DNA of 6,745 bases from an uncultured Clostridia bacterium (GTDB lineage: Bacteria > Bacillota > Clostridia > Lachnospirales > Lachnospiraceae). The DNA lies in assembly GCA_947178015.1 (NCBI GenBank), contig CAMWWW010000129.1:1-6745 (forward strand). Direction: 5' to 3'. The notes beneath the pieces are model-generated. The model was not told the origin of the DNA. It was given only the letters and a program-made list of their open reading frames with translations, and did not search any database. This document shows, in pieces, positions 1-6,600 of the stretch; positions within the stretch are counted from its first letter, which is position 1, and each line of letters opens with the position of its first letter. The translations under genes and the position numbers were made by a program.

Positions 1-113
1 ATATCATAAGGACAGCCCTCGCTGGCAAGAGCCTCCTTCACAACAGCTTCTATAATCTCCTCAACAGGAAGCGGAAGCATCGTTTCTGTTTCATATTCTA
101 TCTCTATCGTCAT
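1..113 (-). CDS. ybeY: Endoribonuclease YbeY, N-terminal part (runs off the window)
   Basis: Only the first 37 codons are visible. They begin at an ATG (113..111) with AGGGGA a few bases upstream, and the peptide starts MTIEIEYETETMLPLP and continues to EGCPYD. This acidic, strand-forming start, with a VVKEAL helix and a GCPYD end, matches the N-terminus of YbeY in Clostridia as I know it. YbeY is a metal-dependent single-strand endoribonuclease involved in 16S rRNA 3' end maturation and ribosome quality control in the cytoplasm. Its catalytic H-rich motif lies beyond the window edge and cannot be checked. The gene starts 15 nt after the stop of the HD-domain gene and two genes after phoH, the usual neighbourhood of ybeY in Firmicutes, which strengthens the call. 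Confidence 0.8.
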   Translation of the reverse strand, partial: MTIEIEYETETMLPLPVEEIIEAVVKEALASEGCPYD

Positions 114-128
114 GTCCCGTCCCCTGTA

Positions 129-1301
129 TCAGCCACGCCCCAAAATACGGCTGTAGAATTCACTTAGCGCAGCAATCTCCTGTTCTGTGAGACCGGACAG
201 CAAAAATGCACCGGAATCTTCTCTTTTCTTAAAGGCTCGCGCAATCATGCCCTCCATGTCTTCATTCAGGTTTTTCTTTCGATTCTGTTCCATCATCGTC
301 ACAATGGTATCGGAGATCATCACAATCGCCGCCTCTTTGCTGGAAGGCGTTTTTCTGTCAGGATTATGCTCCTTAATAATATCCTGAACAGAAGCTGGAA
401 TCCGGTACTTCTTGCAGACACCGAGACTCTCCTGCACATCATCCTCTCCAAGTCCCTTGCCGATCTCATGATAGAGTCCTCCGGCTTCCGCAAGCAAGGT
501 ATCCGCCCCAATTCCGGCTGCAGCCTGAGAAGAAAGCCTCGCCACCAGACGGGAATGTTTATAAAATAATGGTTCTCTCTCGCTGAACTCTGCCATCGCT
601 GGAAATTCTGCCGCTACAGCGGCGCTAAGACTTACGGTGCCCGGCATATGGATTCCTCCCTCGGACAAAAACGGAAGGAAACAGATCACCGGCAGAAGCT
701 GCAAAGCACCTCCGATTGCGCTGTACAGCAAATCTTCTGTCTGAAGTTGTGCATAGGCATATAAGGATACAACAAGATTAATCACCAGATAGCCTATCAG
801 AAAGCACACGCCTCCTACCAGATAATTTTTCAGCCCCTTCTTTTCTGAAAAAAGGCATATTCCGAGCAGCCCAGCAGCAAGGTATAAAAGCACCACCTCC
901 GCCGGATCGGCGCAGATCAGCGCAGAAACTACACTGTAGAAAATCAGTCCAATGATTCCCGCCTCACTTCCGGCAATACAACCAATCAAGATTGGCACAG
1001 AAAGCACTGGCCGCAACGATCCTTCTACCCGATAGGATACCATCACGACAAGAAGTTCAAAAAAATGCAGCCCCAGCAGCCAGAAAAATTTATTTGGTAT
1101 CTTATCAGACAAGCGATACACATATATGCCGCCCAGCAGCACAAACATGCCTGCCGCCGCCGCCAGCTCGCTCCACCATAGCTCATACCTCCACGCTGCC
1201 AATACCAAAAACAAAATATCGAGAAGCAGCATGCCGCCCAAAAAGAACAGCAGCTTTCCCTTCTGCCTACCTGCGCCTGTTTGTTCTGTTATCTCTTTCA
1301 T
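129..1301 (-). CDS. Multi-pass membrane protein with degenerate HD (PgpH/YqfF-like) domain
   Basis: This 390-residue protein has about seven or eight hydrophobic segments between residues 17 and 213, then a cytoplasmic HD-type helical domain (about 240-390). It occupies the position, between phoH and ybeY, where Firmicutes usually carry yqfF/pgpH, a c-di-AMP phosphodiesterase. Full PgpH is about 700 residues with a large extracellular 7TMR-HDED domain. Here that domain is absent and only the membrane and HD parts remain. In the HD domain H249 (YKHSRL) and D331 (MISDTI) sit where metal ligands are expected, but the central HD pair is H278-E279 (YHEIGK), the loop after it is much shorter than in PgpH, and the usual HH is replaced by H312-N313. 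Catalytic activity is therefore doubtful. The ATG at 1301 lies inside the end of phoH, with a GGGCAGG stretch just upstream, so translation is probably coupled. It could be a regulatory or scaffold relative of PgpH. Confidence 0.8.
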   Translation of the reverse strand: MKEITEQTGAGRQKGKLLFFLGGMLLLDILFLVLAAWRYELWWSELAAAAGMFVLLGGIYVYRLSDKIPNKFFWLLGLHFFELLVVMVSYRVEGSLRPVLSVPILIGCIAGSEAGIIGLIFYSVVSALICADPAEVVLLYLAAGLLGICLFSEKKGLKNYLVGGVCFLIGYLVINLVVSLYAYAQLQTEDLLYSAIGGALQLLPVICFLPFLSEGGIHMPGTVSLSAAVAAEFPAMAEFSEREPLFYKHSRLVARLSSQAAAGIGADTLLAEAGGLYHEIGKGLGEDDVQESLGVCKKYRIPASVQDIIKEHNPDRKTPSSKEAAIVMISDTIVTMMEQNRKKNLNEDMEGMIARAFKKREDSGAFLLSGLTEQEIAALSEFYSRILGRG

Positions 1302-2292
1302 AACCTGCCCTCTGCCTCTTTCTTTCGTCTTTATTTATACGGCTTTCATAGTCCTCATATGCTTTGACAATCTTTTGTACCAGCGGATGGCGCACAACAT
1401 CTTGGCTTGTCATATAACAGAACCCAATATCCTCCACCTTGTCAAGCACCCGAATCGCCACATCAAGCCCTGACTGCGTCCCCTGAGGCAGATCTTTCTG
1501 TGACTGATCTCCGGTGATAATCACCTTCGAGCCAAAACCAATTCGAGTGAGAAACATCTTCATCTGTGCCGGGGTGGTATTCTGCGCCTCATCCAAGATA
1601 ATATAGGCATTATCCAAGGTGCGCCCTCTCATATAGGCGAGCGGCGCCACCTCAATCAGCCCCTTTTCTGTATTGTGCAAGAAGCTCTCTGGTCCCATAA
1701 TCTGATATAAGGCATCATACAATGGCCTTAAATAGGGATCGACCTTGCTCTGCAGATCGCCCGGCAGAAAGCCAAGCTTCTCTCCCGCTTCAATAGCCGG
1801 ACGTGTGAGGATAATTCTTCCTACTTCGTTATTCTTAAATGCCTGAATCGCCATCGCCATGGCAAGATACGTCTTTCCAGTTCCCGCTGGACCAATGCCG
1901 AACACAATCATCTTCTCACGAATGGTATCCACATATTGCTTCTGCCCAAGCGTCTTTGGCTTGATTGGCTTCCCCTGAATTGTCCTTGCAATCGTATCCT
2001 CGTCGACCGCGAGCAGGACATCCTCCTTATCCTCCATGGTCATAGCAAGCGCATAATCAACATTCTGCTCGGTAATAGTATTCCCTCGCCTCGCAAGCTC
2101 CAAAAGCTGAAGCAGCACGCTGTGTGCACGCTTTACGTACAGCTCCGTCCCAATCAGCTTAAGCTGCGAATCTCTTGCTATTATCGTGACATGAAACGTC
2201 CGCTCAATCTTCTTCAGATAGCGGTCGTAATCTCCAAATACGGCGGTGCCGTACTCTGAGGGAAAATCAAGTGTCATTTCCGTTATACTCAT
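1267..2292 (-). CDS. phoH: PhoH family ATPase (YbeZ/PhoH-like)
   Basis: The protein has 341 residues when started at ATG 2292. The first 100 or so residues form a KH-like region (FGDYDRYLKKIER), typical of cellular PhoH proteins. The P-loop ATPase domain follows, with Walker A GPAGTGKT at about 134-141, LTRPAIEAGEKLGFLPGDL at about 162-180, Walker B YIILDEAQN around D234-E235, a TGDQSQ sensor at about 260-265 and SQDVVRHPLV near 296-305. The C-terminal tail is strongly basic. PhoH/YbeZ is a cytoplasmic nucleotide-binding protein linked to RNA metabolism, and YbeZ partners with YbeY in some bacteria; ybeY lies two genes downstream here. The start overlaps the end of yqfD by 26 nt in another frame, and the stop lies 35 nt inside the HD-protein gene. 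A TTG at 2316 in the same frame would add eight residues (MGRGTIQT) and is better spaced from a Shine-Dalgarno-like octamer. I prefer ATG 2292 because known relatives start MSI-like. Confidence 0.95.
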   Translation of the reverse strand: MSITEMTLDFPSEYGTAVFGDYDRYLKKIERTFHVTIIARDSQLKLIGTELYVKRAHSVLLQLLELARRGNTITEQNVDYALAMTMEDKEDVLLAVDEDTIARTIQGKPIKPKTLGQKQYVDTIREKMIVFGIGPAGTGKTYLAMAMAIQAFKNNEVGRIILTRPAIEAGEKLGFLPGDLQSKVDPYLRPLYDALYQIMGPESFLHNTEKGLIEVAPLAYMRGRTLDNAYIILDEAQNTTPAQMKMFLTRIGFGSKVIITGDQSQKDLPQGTQSGLDVAIRVLDKVEDIGFCYMTSQDVVRHPLVQKIVKAYEDYESRINKDERKRQRAGYERDNRTNRRR

Positions 2293-3499
2293 AGTCTGTA
2301 TCGTTCCTCTCCCCAAAAGGCACTGCTCTCCCCTGAGGACATATCACTACAATCCTCCCAGAAGCAGAGCCCATTTTTTTATCTATAGATATTTTAACAT
2401 TATTTCCTACAATTTGAACCCCCTTTTGCAATAAATTTTCAAAAAATTCGTTTATATTTTTCTTAAGCGCTTTTTCCGCTTCTTCCTCTGTCAGAATTTC
2501 CTGCTCATAGCAGTACTCTTTATAATACCACTTTTCTATGGAAAAGGGGAGATAGAAATTAGTACCAATGACCAGTGGATGATTCTCTGTCAGTATGTCA
2601 AAGTGCTCAAAGCCTGTGATTCCAGCCTTTAGAAAGAATCTATTTCCCAGTATCGACACAGACCATGCATAAGCTTCCTCTCCTGTATAGATTTTTTTCT
2701 GTCCCTCCAGTGGAAGCTGATCTTCATAATACAAAATACTCTCTCCGCTGATATCTGCGTCGGCAGCGGTGTATTCTGTTCTCAGCACTCCTCCCGCCTC
2801 ATCCTTGATCTCCACGCTGCCGGACACCAAGATATCCCCCTTTGCCACCACATCTCCCTGCTTGACAAGAGGCGTCCCGCTTCTTGTGACGATCGAGGTA
2901 ATCCGGCAATCCCTGTCCGCCACAATGTCACAATAACCATTCTCCTCTCTTTCTTGCCAATTATTAAAATTTTCCTCCAACTGAATGATCAGGCGCGTGC
3001 CGGATATGGAGGCCGACACCCAGATAATATCACTATACTTGCTGCGCAGCAACTTCTCAATTCGGTCGCAATCCACCTGATCCCTTCTCATGCCATGAAC
3101 AATCTGTTCTGAGGACAGATAATCCAAAAGCACCTGCTCTGTATAAGAATAATTTCCCTCAATGTGGATATCCCAGATAAACAAAGAAAGCAGATATACG
3201 CAGACAAATGCCGCCGCTATCCCGATAAAAAACGCTTTTCGAAAGCGGTATTTATGTAAAAAAAAAGGAAATCCATACCGCTTTCTTATGCAGATTCGGG
3301 TTCTGGTTTTCCGTATCACAGGCTTAAGTCTTCTAAAATCCCGGATCGAGATATTGCACTCATACCCCTCCGGCGTATTGGAAAGGTTCCAAAGTTCAAT
3401 CTGGTGCACATTGCAGATATTAAAAAACCGCTCCGGGGAACCGCTTTTGATTAAAATAAGCAGATAGCCCCTCATACTGGTAAAACGCCATGCCCTCAT
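2267..3499 (-). CDS. yqfD: Sporulation membrane protein YqfD
   Basis: This 410-residue protein matches the YqfD family: a conserved N-terminal block including GSPERFFNICNVHQIELWN (residues 20-38), a basic stretch (about 62-88), a single membrane segment (about 88-108, FFIGIAAAFVCVYLLSLFIW), then a long outer domain. That domain includes LLRSKYSDIIWVSASISGTRLIIQLEE (about 150-176) and a hairpin-like VKQGDVVAKGDILVSG block (about 212-227) resembling the conserved core of the family. In Bacillus subtilis yqfC and yqfD belong to the sigma-E mother-cell regulon; the biochemical role is not established. The ATG at 3499 has GGAAGGA nine nt upstream and starts 21 nt after the yqfC stop. A second ATG eight codons later is possible but has no better ribosome site. 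The gene has a T9 tract inside an 11-bp inverted repeat near residues 73-86, and its end overlaps phoH. Confidence 0.93.
   Translation of the reverse strand: MRAWRFTSMRGYLLILIKSGSPERFFNICNVHQIELWNLSNTPEGYECNISIRDFRRLKPVIRKTRTRICIRKRYGFPFFLHKYRFRKAFFIGIAAAFVCVYLLSLFIWDIHIEGNYSYTEQVLLDYLSSEQIVHGMRRDQVDCDRIEKLLRSKYSDIIWVSASISGTRLIIQLEENFNNWQEREENGYCDIVADRDCRITSIVTRSGTPLVKQGDVVAKGDILVSGSVEIKDEAGGVLRTEYTAADADISGESILYYEDQLPLEGQKKIYTGEEAYAWSVSILGNRFFLKAGITGFEHFDILTENHPLVIGTNFYLPFSIEKWYYKEYCYEQEILTEEEAEKALKKNINEFFENLLQKGVQIVGNNVKISIDKKMGSASGRIVVICPQGRAVPFGERNDTDYEYNGNDT
2307..2333 (-). promoter_or_regulatory. Duplicated Shine-Dalgarno-like octamers before phoH
   Basis: GGGGAGAG occurs twice on the minus strand, at 2333..2326 and 2314..2307, 19 nt apart, inside the end of yqfD. 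The first lies nine nt before an in-frame TTG (2316). The second lies 14 nt before ATG 2292, a rather long spacing. They may serve two alternative starts of phoH. Confidence 0.4.
3241..3285. repeat. 11-bp perfect inverted repeat around an A9/T9 tract inside yqfD
   Basis: GAAAGCGGTAT (3241-3251) and ATACCGCTTTC (3275-3285) are perfect inverted repeats around a 23-nt loop containing nine A (3258-3266), which are T9 in the coding strand. The arms encode the basic residues KRY and KYRFR just before the membrane segment, so coding constraints partly explain the symmetry. Confidence 0.75.
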
Positions 3500-3520
3500 A
3501 CTACCACGTCCTTCCGCAAA

Positions 3521-3796
3521 TTACTCATACTTAAAATCCGTAAGATACCCTGTTATTTTCATTTCATCGCCCGTGTAATATTCAATATGAAGTCGTTTTC
3601 CCGTAATTAGGAGCTTTCCGCTCTTTGTCTGCAGTCGAATCTTACCGTCTGTATATTCGATAATGCTCTTATAATTCTCAATATAAGCCTCATGCCGCCC
3701 TGATATCTGAATCAGAACATCGCCATACACCAAGTCCTTTGGCATTTTTAAGGCTTCTACCATACATTTGGATACCATGCTGCTCAGTTTTTCCAC
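3521..3796 (-). CDS. yqfC: Sporulation protein YqfC (YabP/YqfC family)
   Basis: A 91-residue protein of the YabP/YqfC family, of the usual length. The core reads as beta-strand repeats: DVLIQISGRHEAYIENYKSI (about 26-45), DGKIRLQTKSGKLLITGKRL (about 50-69), then a closing strand pair (KITGYLTDF). No signal peptide or membrane segment is seen, so it is probably a cytoplasmic mother-cell protein associated with spore envelope assembly. The family role is known from genetics, not from a defined reaction. The start is GTG (3796..3794), chosen because GGAGG lies six nt upstream at 3803-3807 and no closer ATG in frame has a ribosome site. It is followed 21 nt later by yqfD, its constant partner, and is preceded by a candidate sigma-E promoter. 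Confidence 0.92.
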   Translation of the reverse strand: MEKLSSMVSKCMVEALKMPKDLVYGDVLIQISGRHEAYIENYKSIIEYTDGKIRLQTKSGKLLITGKRLHIEYYTGDEMKITGYLTDFKYE

Positions 3797-3802
3797 ACAA
3801 TG

Positions 3803-3807
3803 CCTCC
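3803..3807 (-). promoter_or_regulatory. Ribosome binding site fixing the GTG start of yqfC
   Basis: GGAGG on the minus strand, six nt before the GTG codon at 3796..3794. This perfect core and good spacing decide for the GTG start over the later in-frame ATG. Confidence 0.8.
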
Positions 3808-3826
3808 GGTCCCCATATTACAATTT

Positions 3827-3856
3827 AATATATGAGGCATAGAACAGAAAAATTAC
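3827..3856 (-). promoter_or_regulatory. Candidate sigma-E promoter of yqfC-yqfD
   Basis: On the minus strand GTAATTTT (3856..3849) and CATATATT (3834..3827) are separated by 14 nt. Against the Bacillus sigma-E consensus as I recall it (GTCATATT, 13-14 nt, CATACAAT), each element matches six of eight positions and the spacing fits. Transcription would begin near 3820, about 25 nt before the GTG start of yqfC. The stop codon of the upstream transporter gene (3855..3853) lies inside the -35. The region is AT rich, so chance similarity is possible. The known sigma-E dependence of yqfCD in Bacillus supports the call. Confidence 0.45.
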
Positions 3857-4860
3857 AGCAGCCCGGCGGATTTCAGACCCACCACCAAAAGGAAGATGGT
3901 CACAACAGATCCCACGCTAGTCCACACCACAAGCTGGCTGGCAAGCTGCTCGTCATTGTCCATCTCTCCCGCCATAATGGCGCTGGACACCGCCACAGGG
4001 GAACCAAACAACGCCACAAGTGCCGGGTAAACCGTATTATCAAAATGCAGCAGGTTAGAGAACATCACAGCCGCCACAATCCCAATCACCGGCGCAGCCA
4101 CAATTCTCCACACCGTTCCTATCACGATCTCTTTCAACATCCCTCTCACCGCACTAAAGGTAAACTGTCCTCCAAGCACAATCAATGCAAGAGGCGACGC
4201 AATCTTTGATACATTGCCGACAGCCGTATAAAGAAAGGTCAGGCTCCCGGACAAAGAGAACACAAGACTTCCATCCTCCTTAACGGGGATAAAGGAGCGG
4301 ATGCCAAGCGCGACAAGCCCTATACACACGCCGATAATCAATGGATTTGTGACAATCTTTTTCAAAATATCCCGGACATCAATCCGCTTTCCCTCCCCCG
4401 CAACAAACAAGGACAACGAGATCACGGCAAGAATATTAAAAAACGGTATCGTAAAAGCGGAGAGAATCGCCGCCACAGCGACCCCTTCTGGTCCTCCCAA
4501 AGCCTCCGAGAGCGGGATGCCGATAATGGCAAAGTTTGACCGAAACACGCACTGCAAAATCACGCCCTTCTGTTTCTTGTCCTTGATAAGCGTACACACC
4601 GTCAAAAGCCCCAGCGCAAACAAAATAGCTATAATAATCAGACAATACCAAACCACATCCCAACGGATTGCACCGAGATCCGAAACATTATAAACATTAT
4701 AAAACAACATGCACGGCAGACAAACACGAAACACCAGCTTATTCGCCGTCTTAAGAAAATCAGCGCTTAAAAATCCGATGCTCTTAAGCAGATAACCAAG
4801 TATAATTAAAAGAATAATCGGTATCACCGCATTGATTGCATACATAAAAACATCAAACAT
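3853..4860 (-). CDS. AEC (auxin efflux carrier) family transporter
   Basis: The protein has 335 residues from ATG 4860 and about ten membrane segments in two halves separated by a hydrophilic linker near residues 155-170. Family features include NKLVFRVCLPCMLF (about 40-53), FRSNFAIIGIPL (about 106-117), SPLALIVLGGQF (about 222-233) and FGSPVAVSSAIMAG near 285-298, with the typical C-terminal block ending in a last membrane helix. Bacterial AEC proteins move organic anions such as malate, but substrates differ widely and none can be assigned here. ATG 4860 is chosen because AAGGGAG lies five nt upstream. An ATG seven codons earlier (4881) has no good ribosome site and would place that sequence inside the gene. 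The start overlaps the end of the GH28 gene by 8 nt, suggesting translational coupling and a related job, perhaps transport linked to uronate metabolism, which is inference. Confidence 0.9.
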   Translation of the reverse strand: MFDVFMYAINAVIPIILLIILGYLLKSIGFLSADFLKTANKLVFRVCLPCMLFYNVYNVSDLGAIRWDVVWYCLIIIAILFALGLLTVCTLIKDKKQKGVILQCVFRSNFAIIGIPLSEALGGPEGVAVAAILSAFTIPFFNILAVISLSLFVAGEGKRIDVRDILKKIVTNPLIIGVCIGLVALGIRSFIPVKEDGSLVFSLSGSLTFLYTAVGNVSKIASPLALIVLGGQFTFSAVRGMLKEIVIGTVWRIVAAPVIGIVAAVMFSNLLHFDNTVYPALVALFGSPVAVSSAIMAGEMDNDEQLASQLVVWTSVGSVVTIFLLVVGLKSAGLL

Positions 4861-6436
4861 GTTCTCTCCCTTCCGCGCCATTTTGCGCCACCGTTATGGT
4901 TTTATCTTTTACATTGTGAAAAATACACTCTTCTCCCTCTGCCCCATCGACCCTGACATTCGTAAGAGATACATGATTTACATTCTCAAAATACAATCCC
5001 TGACGACATGCGGTTGGATTCTCCGGCGTCATAATAATCACGCCCTCCTCCGCCTCCTTCGCCATCTCAAAAACAACATCCGCAATCTCAACCGATTCAA
5101 TCGGCTGCTCAGGAAGACCCAGAAAATATCCCGCTCCCCACTGCGCCCCAGAAATCTTCAAAGAGCGAAATGTAAAACGTCCCAGATACGGAGTCGTGTC
5201 ATCTACCGGCTTAGGTGAACGGTCAAAATGCTCTGCCACATAAGCCTCACTGCCAGCTTTATAAAACATATTCATTGTAAGAGGCGCCAACACGCGCTCC
5301 ATCTGAATATTCTCAAAAGTGATGCCATCGATCACCGCCGTATTTCCTCTTCCTCTTCTGGTCTTAATCCGCAGCCCTCTATCTGTATCACGGAAAATAC
5401 ACTGTGTCACAGAAATATCCTTCACACCGCCGCTCATCTCGCTGCCCAGCGTCACGCCGCCATGCCCAAATTCCATCAGACAATTCCTGATTGTAATCTG
5501 TTCTGACGGCGTTCGAAATTTTTTTCCAAACTCTGCCTTTCCTGACTTAATCGCAATACAATCATCTCCCACCGAGATTCGACATCCAAGTATCTCTACT
5601 CCCTTGCAGGACTCTGGATCACAGCCGTCTGTAGTCGGTGAATTTTTGGGACTCGTCAGCAGCATATCAACATAAGAAATATCCGTACAGAAAAATGGAT
5701 GCTGGTTCCAAGAAGGCGTATTCTTAACCACAATCCCCTGAAAAGAAATATGGCTGCAATGATTGAGAAAAATACCTTTTGGCCGGCGCGCCACGCGCTT
5801 CACCTTATGATCCACCCACCAATCGCTGTTCTGCGCATTTTCATCAAGGATACCCTCGCCGTATACCTTTACATTCTCCACACCAATTCCCGTTATCATG
5901 CTGGCGAAAAGATCATCCGGCTCTCCCTCCCACGTGCCAAGATACAGCTCCCCGCCATCCTCCGTTGGTATCCTTCCCGGAAGCACCGGATACTGATGCC
6001 GGTCCGTCTCGCCAATCAGCACAGCATCCTTCTCAAACTCCACGCGAATATCGCTCTTTAAAAATAAAGCCGTCACCAAATAGGTACCCGACGGAATCAA
6101 CACGCGCCCACCTTTCGGGCAGGAGAGCAACGCTGCCTGAATCGCCCCAGTATCCTTATGCTTTCCATCTCCCAACGCATAAAAATCCCGCACATTCAAT
6201 GTAACACTGACAGACTCCGTCCGAAAAACATGCTCCTCCTCCCCATCAGCAGTCTTAATCCTAAGCACATACTCTGTATCTGGCAAAAGACCATAAATTG
6301 AAAATACATTTCGATCCTCCGCGCGCAAAAACTCCCCATTCAGAAAAATATCAAACATTTGCAAAGCATAATAACAGCTCGGCTGTTCTAGTTCAAAACT
6401 TACACTAGAAGGCGAAATAAAAATCAGTTTCAACAT
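4853..6436 (-). CDS. Glycoside hydrolase family 28 protein, polygalacturonase type, with N-terminal FN3-like domain
   Basis: A 527-residue protein from ATG 6436. Residues 1 to about 80 form a short beta-sandwich resembling fibronectin type III (SSVSFELEQPSCYYALQMFD, LLPDTEYVLRIKT). A right-handed parallel beta-helix follows, beginning VRDFYALGDGKHKDTGAIQAAL (about 82-103). The four GH28 signatures are present: TTDGCD (D270 and D273), GDDCIAIKSG (D291, D292), GHGGVTLGSE (H325) and RIKT (R356, K358). These are the catalytic acids and substrate-binding residues, so the enzyme should be active on galacturonan-type alpha-1,4 links. No signal peptide is seen, and the FN3-plus-helix layout resembles exo-acting polygalacturonases, so I infer cytoplasmic trimming of imported oligogalacturonides. 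Exact specificity, including rhamnogalacturonan, is open. AAGGAG nine nt upstream supports the start. A 19-residue upstream extension would need a TTG start without a ribosome site. Confidence 0.93.
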   Translation of the reverse strand: MLKLIFISPSSVSFELEQPSCYYALQMFDIFLNGEFLRAEDRNVFSIYGLLPDTEYVLRIKTADGEEEHVFRTESVSVTLNVRDFYALGDGKHKDTGAIQAALLSCPKGGRVLIPSGTYLVTALFLKSDIRVEFEKDAVLIGETDRHQYPVLPGRIPTEDGGELYLGTWEGEPDDLFASMITGIGVENVKVYGEGILDENAQNSDWWVDHKVKRVARRPKGIFLNHCSHISFQGIVVKNTPSWNQHPFFCTDISYVDMLLTSPKNSPTTDGCDPESCKGVEILGCRISVGDDCIAIKSGKAEFGKKFRTPSEQITIRNCLMEFGHGGVTLGSEMSGGVKDISVTQCIFRDTDRGLRIKTRRGRGNTAVIDGITFENIQMERVLAPLTMNMFYKAGSEAYVAEHFDRSPKPVDDTTPYLGRFTFRSLKISGAQWGAGYFLGLPEQPIESVEIADVVFEMAKEAEEGVIIMTPENPTACRQGLYFENVNHVSLTNVRVDGAEGEECIFHNVKDKTITVAQNGAEGREHV

Positions 6437-6459
6437 AAGCTCATTCTCCTTATCGACGA

Positions 6460-6468
6460 AGTATAACA
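6460..6468 (-). promoter_or_regulatory. Candidate extended -10 promoter, proximal to the GH28 gene
   Basis: TGTTATACT on the minus strand fits an extended -10 (TG, one base, then TATACT, five of six to TATAAT). No good -35 lies 16-18 nt upstream. Transcription would start near 6453, leaving a very short leader before the AAGGAG site at 6451..6446, so this is a weak candidate. Confidence 0.3.
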
Positions 6469-6529
6469 GATATATAGATATTATATAAAACAACGGCAGT
6501 GGGATTCATTAACGGAACAAATATATTTT

Positions 6530-6558
6530 ATTATGGCATATAGAAAAAGAAATGTATA
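6530..6558 (-). promoter_or_regulatory. Candidate sigma-A promoter, distal to the GH28 gene
   Basis: TATACA (6558..6553, four of six to TTGACA) and CATAAT (6535..6530, five of six) are 17 nt apart, with TG in the extended -10 position (6538, 6537). It would give a leader of about 85 nt. The surrounding DNA is very AT rich, so chance matches are likely. Direct CCGTT repeats 19 nt apart (6515..6511 and 6496..6492) lie downstream and could be operator half-sites, which is speculation. Confidence 0.35.
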
Positions 6559-6600
6559 TGGATTTTTTTCAAAATTTAGATAAGAAATACAGATTTTTAA

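Noticed and set aside
3815..3831. ATATTA/TAATAT inverted repeat before yqfC as a terminator or operator
   Set aside because: Six A/T-only base pairs around a 5-nt loop are expected by chance in such AT-rich DNA, with no following T tract.
4861..4881. Earlier ATG for the AEC transporter
   Set aside because: It lacks a good ribosome site, and the AAGGGAG used by the ATG at 4860 lies within the proposed extension. AEC proteins normally begin directly with the first membrane segment.
5782..5790. GGCGCGCC palindrome region inside the GH28 gene
   Set aside because: It is explained by Arg and Ala codons in the VARRP stretch, and no second copy or associated gene points to a function.
5779..6204. 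Long plus-strand open frame opposite the GH28 gene
   Set aside because: It is antisense to a gene with intact catalytic motifs, and its product is rich in Pro, His, Ser and Arg, typical of a shadow frame. The same applies to other plus-strand frames, such as 3832-4209 and 992-1473.
6437..6493. A 19-residue hydrophobic upstream extension of the GH28 protein that looks like a signal or anchor
   Set aside because: It would start at TTG with no ribosome binding site, and lies in AT-rich promoter-like DNA. The ATG at 6436 has AAGGAG at good spacing.
6491..6520. Catabolite-repression (cre) type operator near the GH28 promoter
   Set aside because: No sequence here fits the cre palindrome closely. 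Only short CCGTT direct repeats are present.
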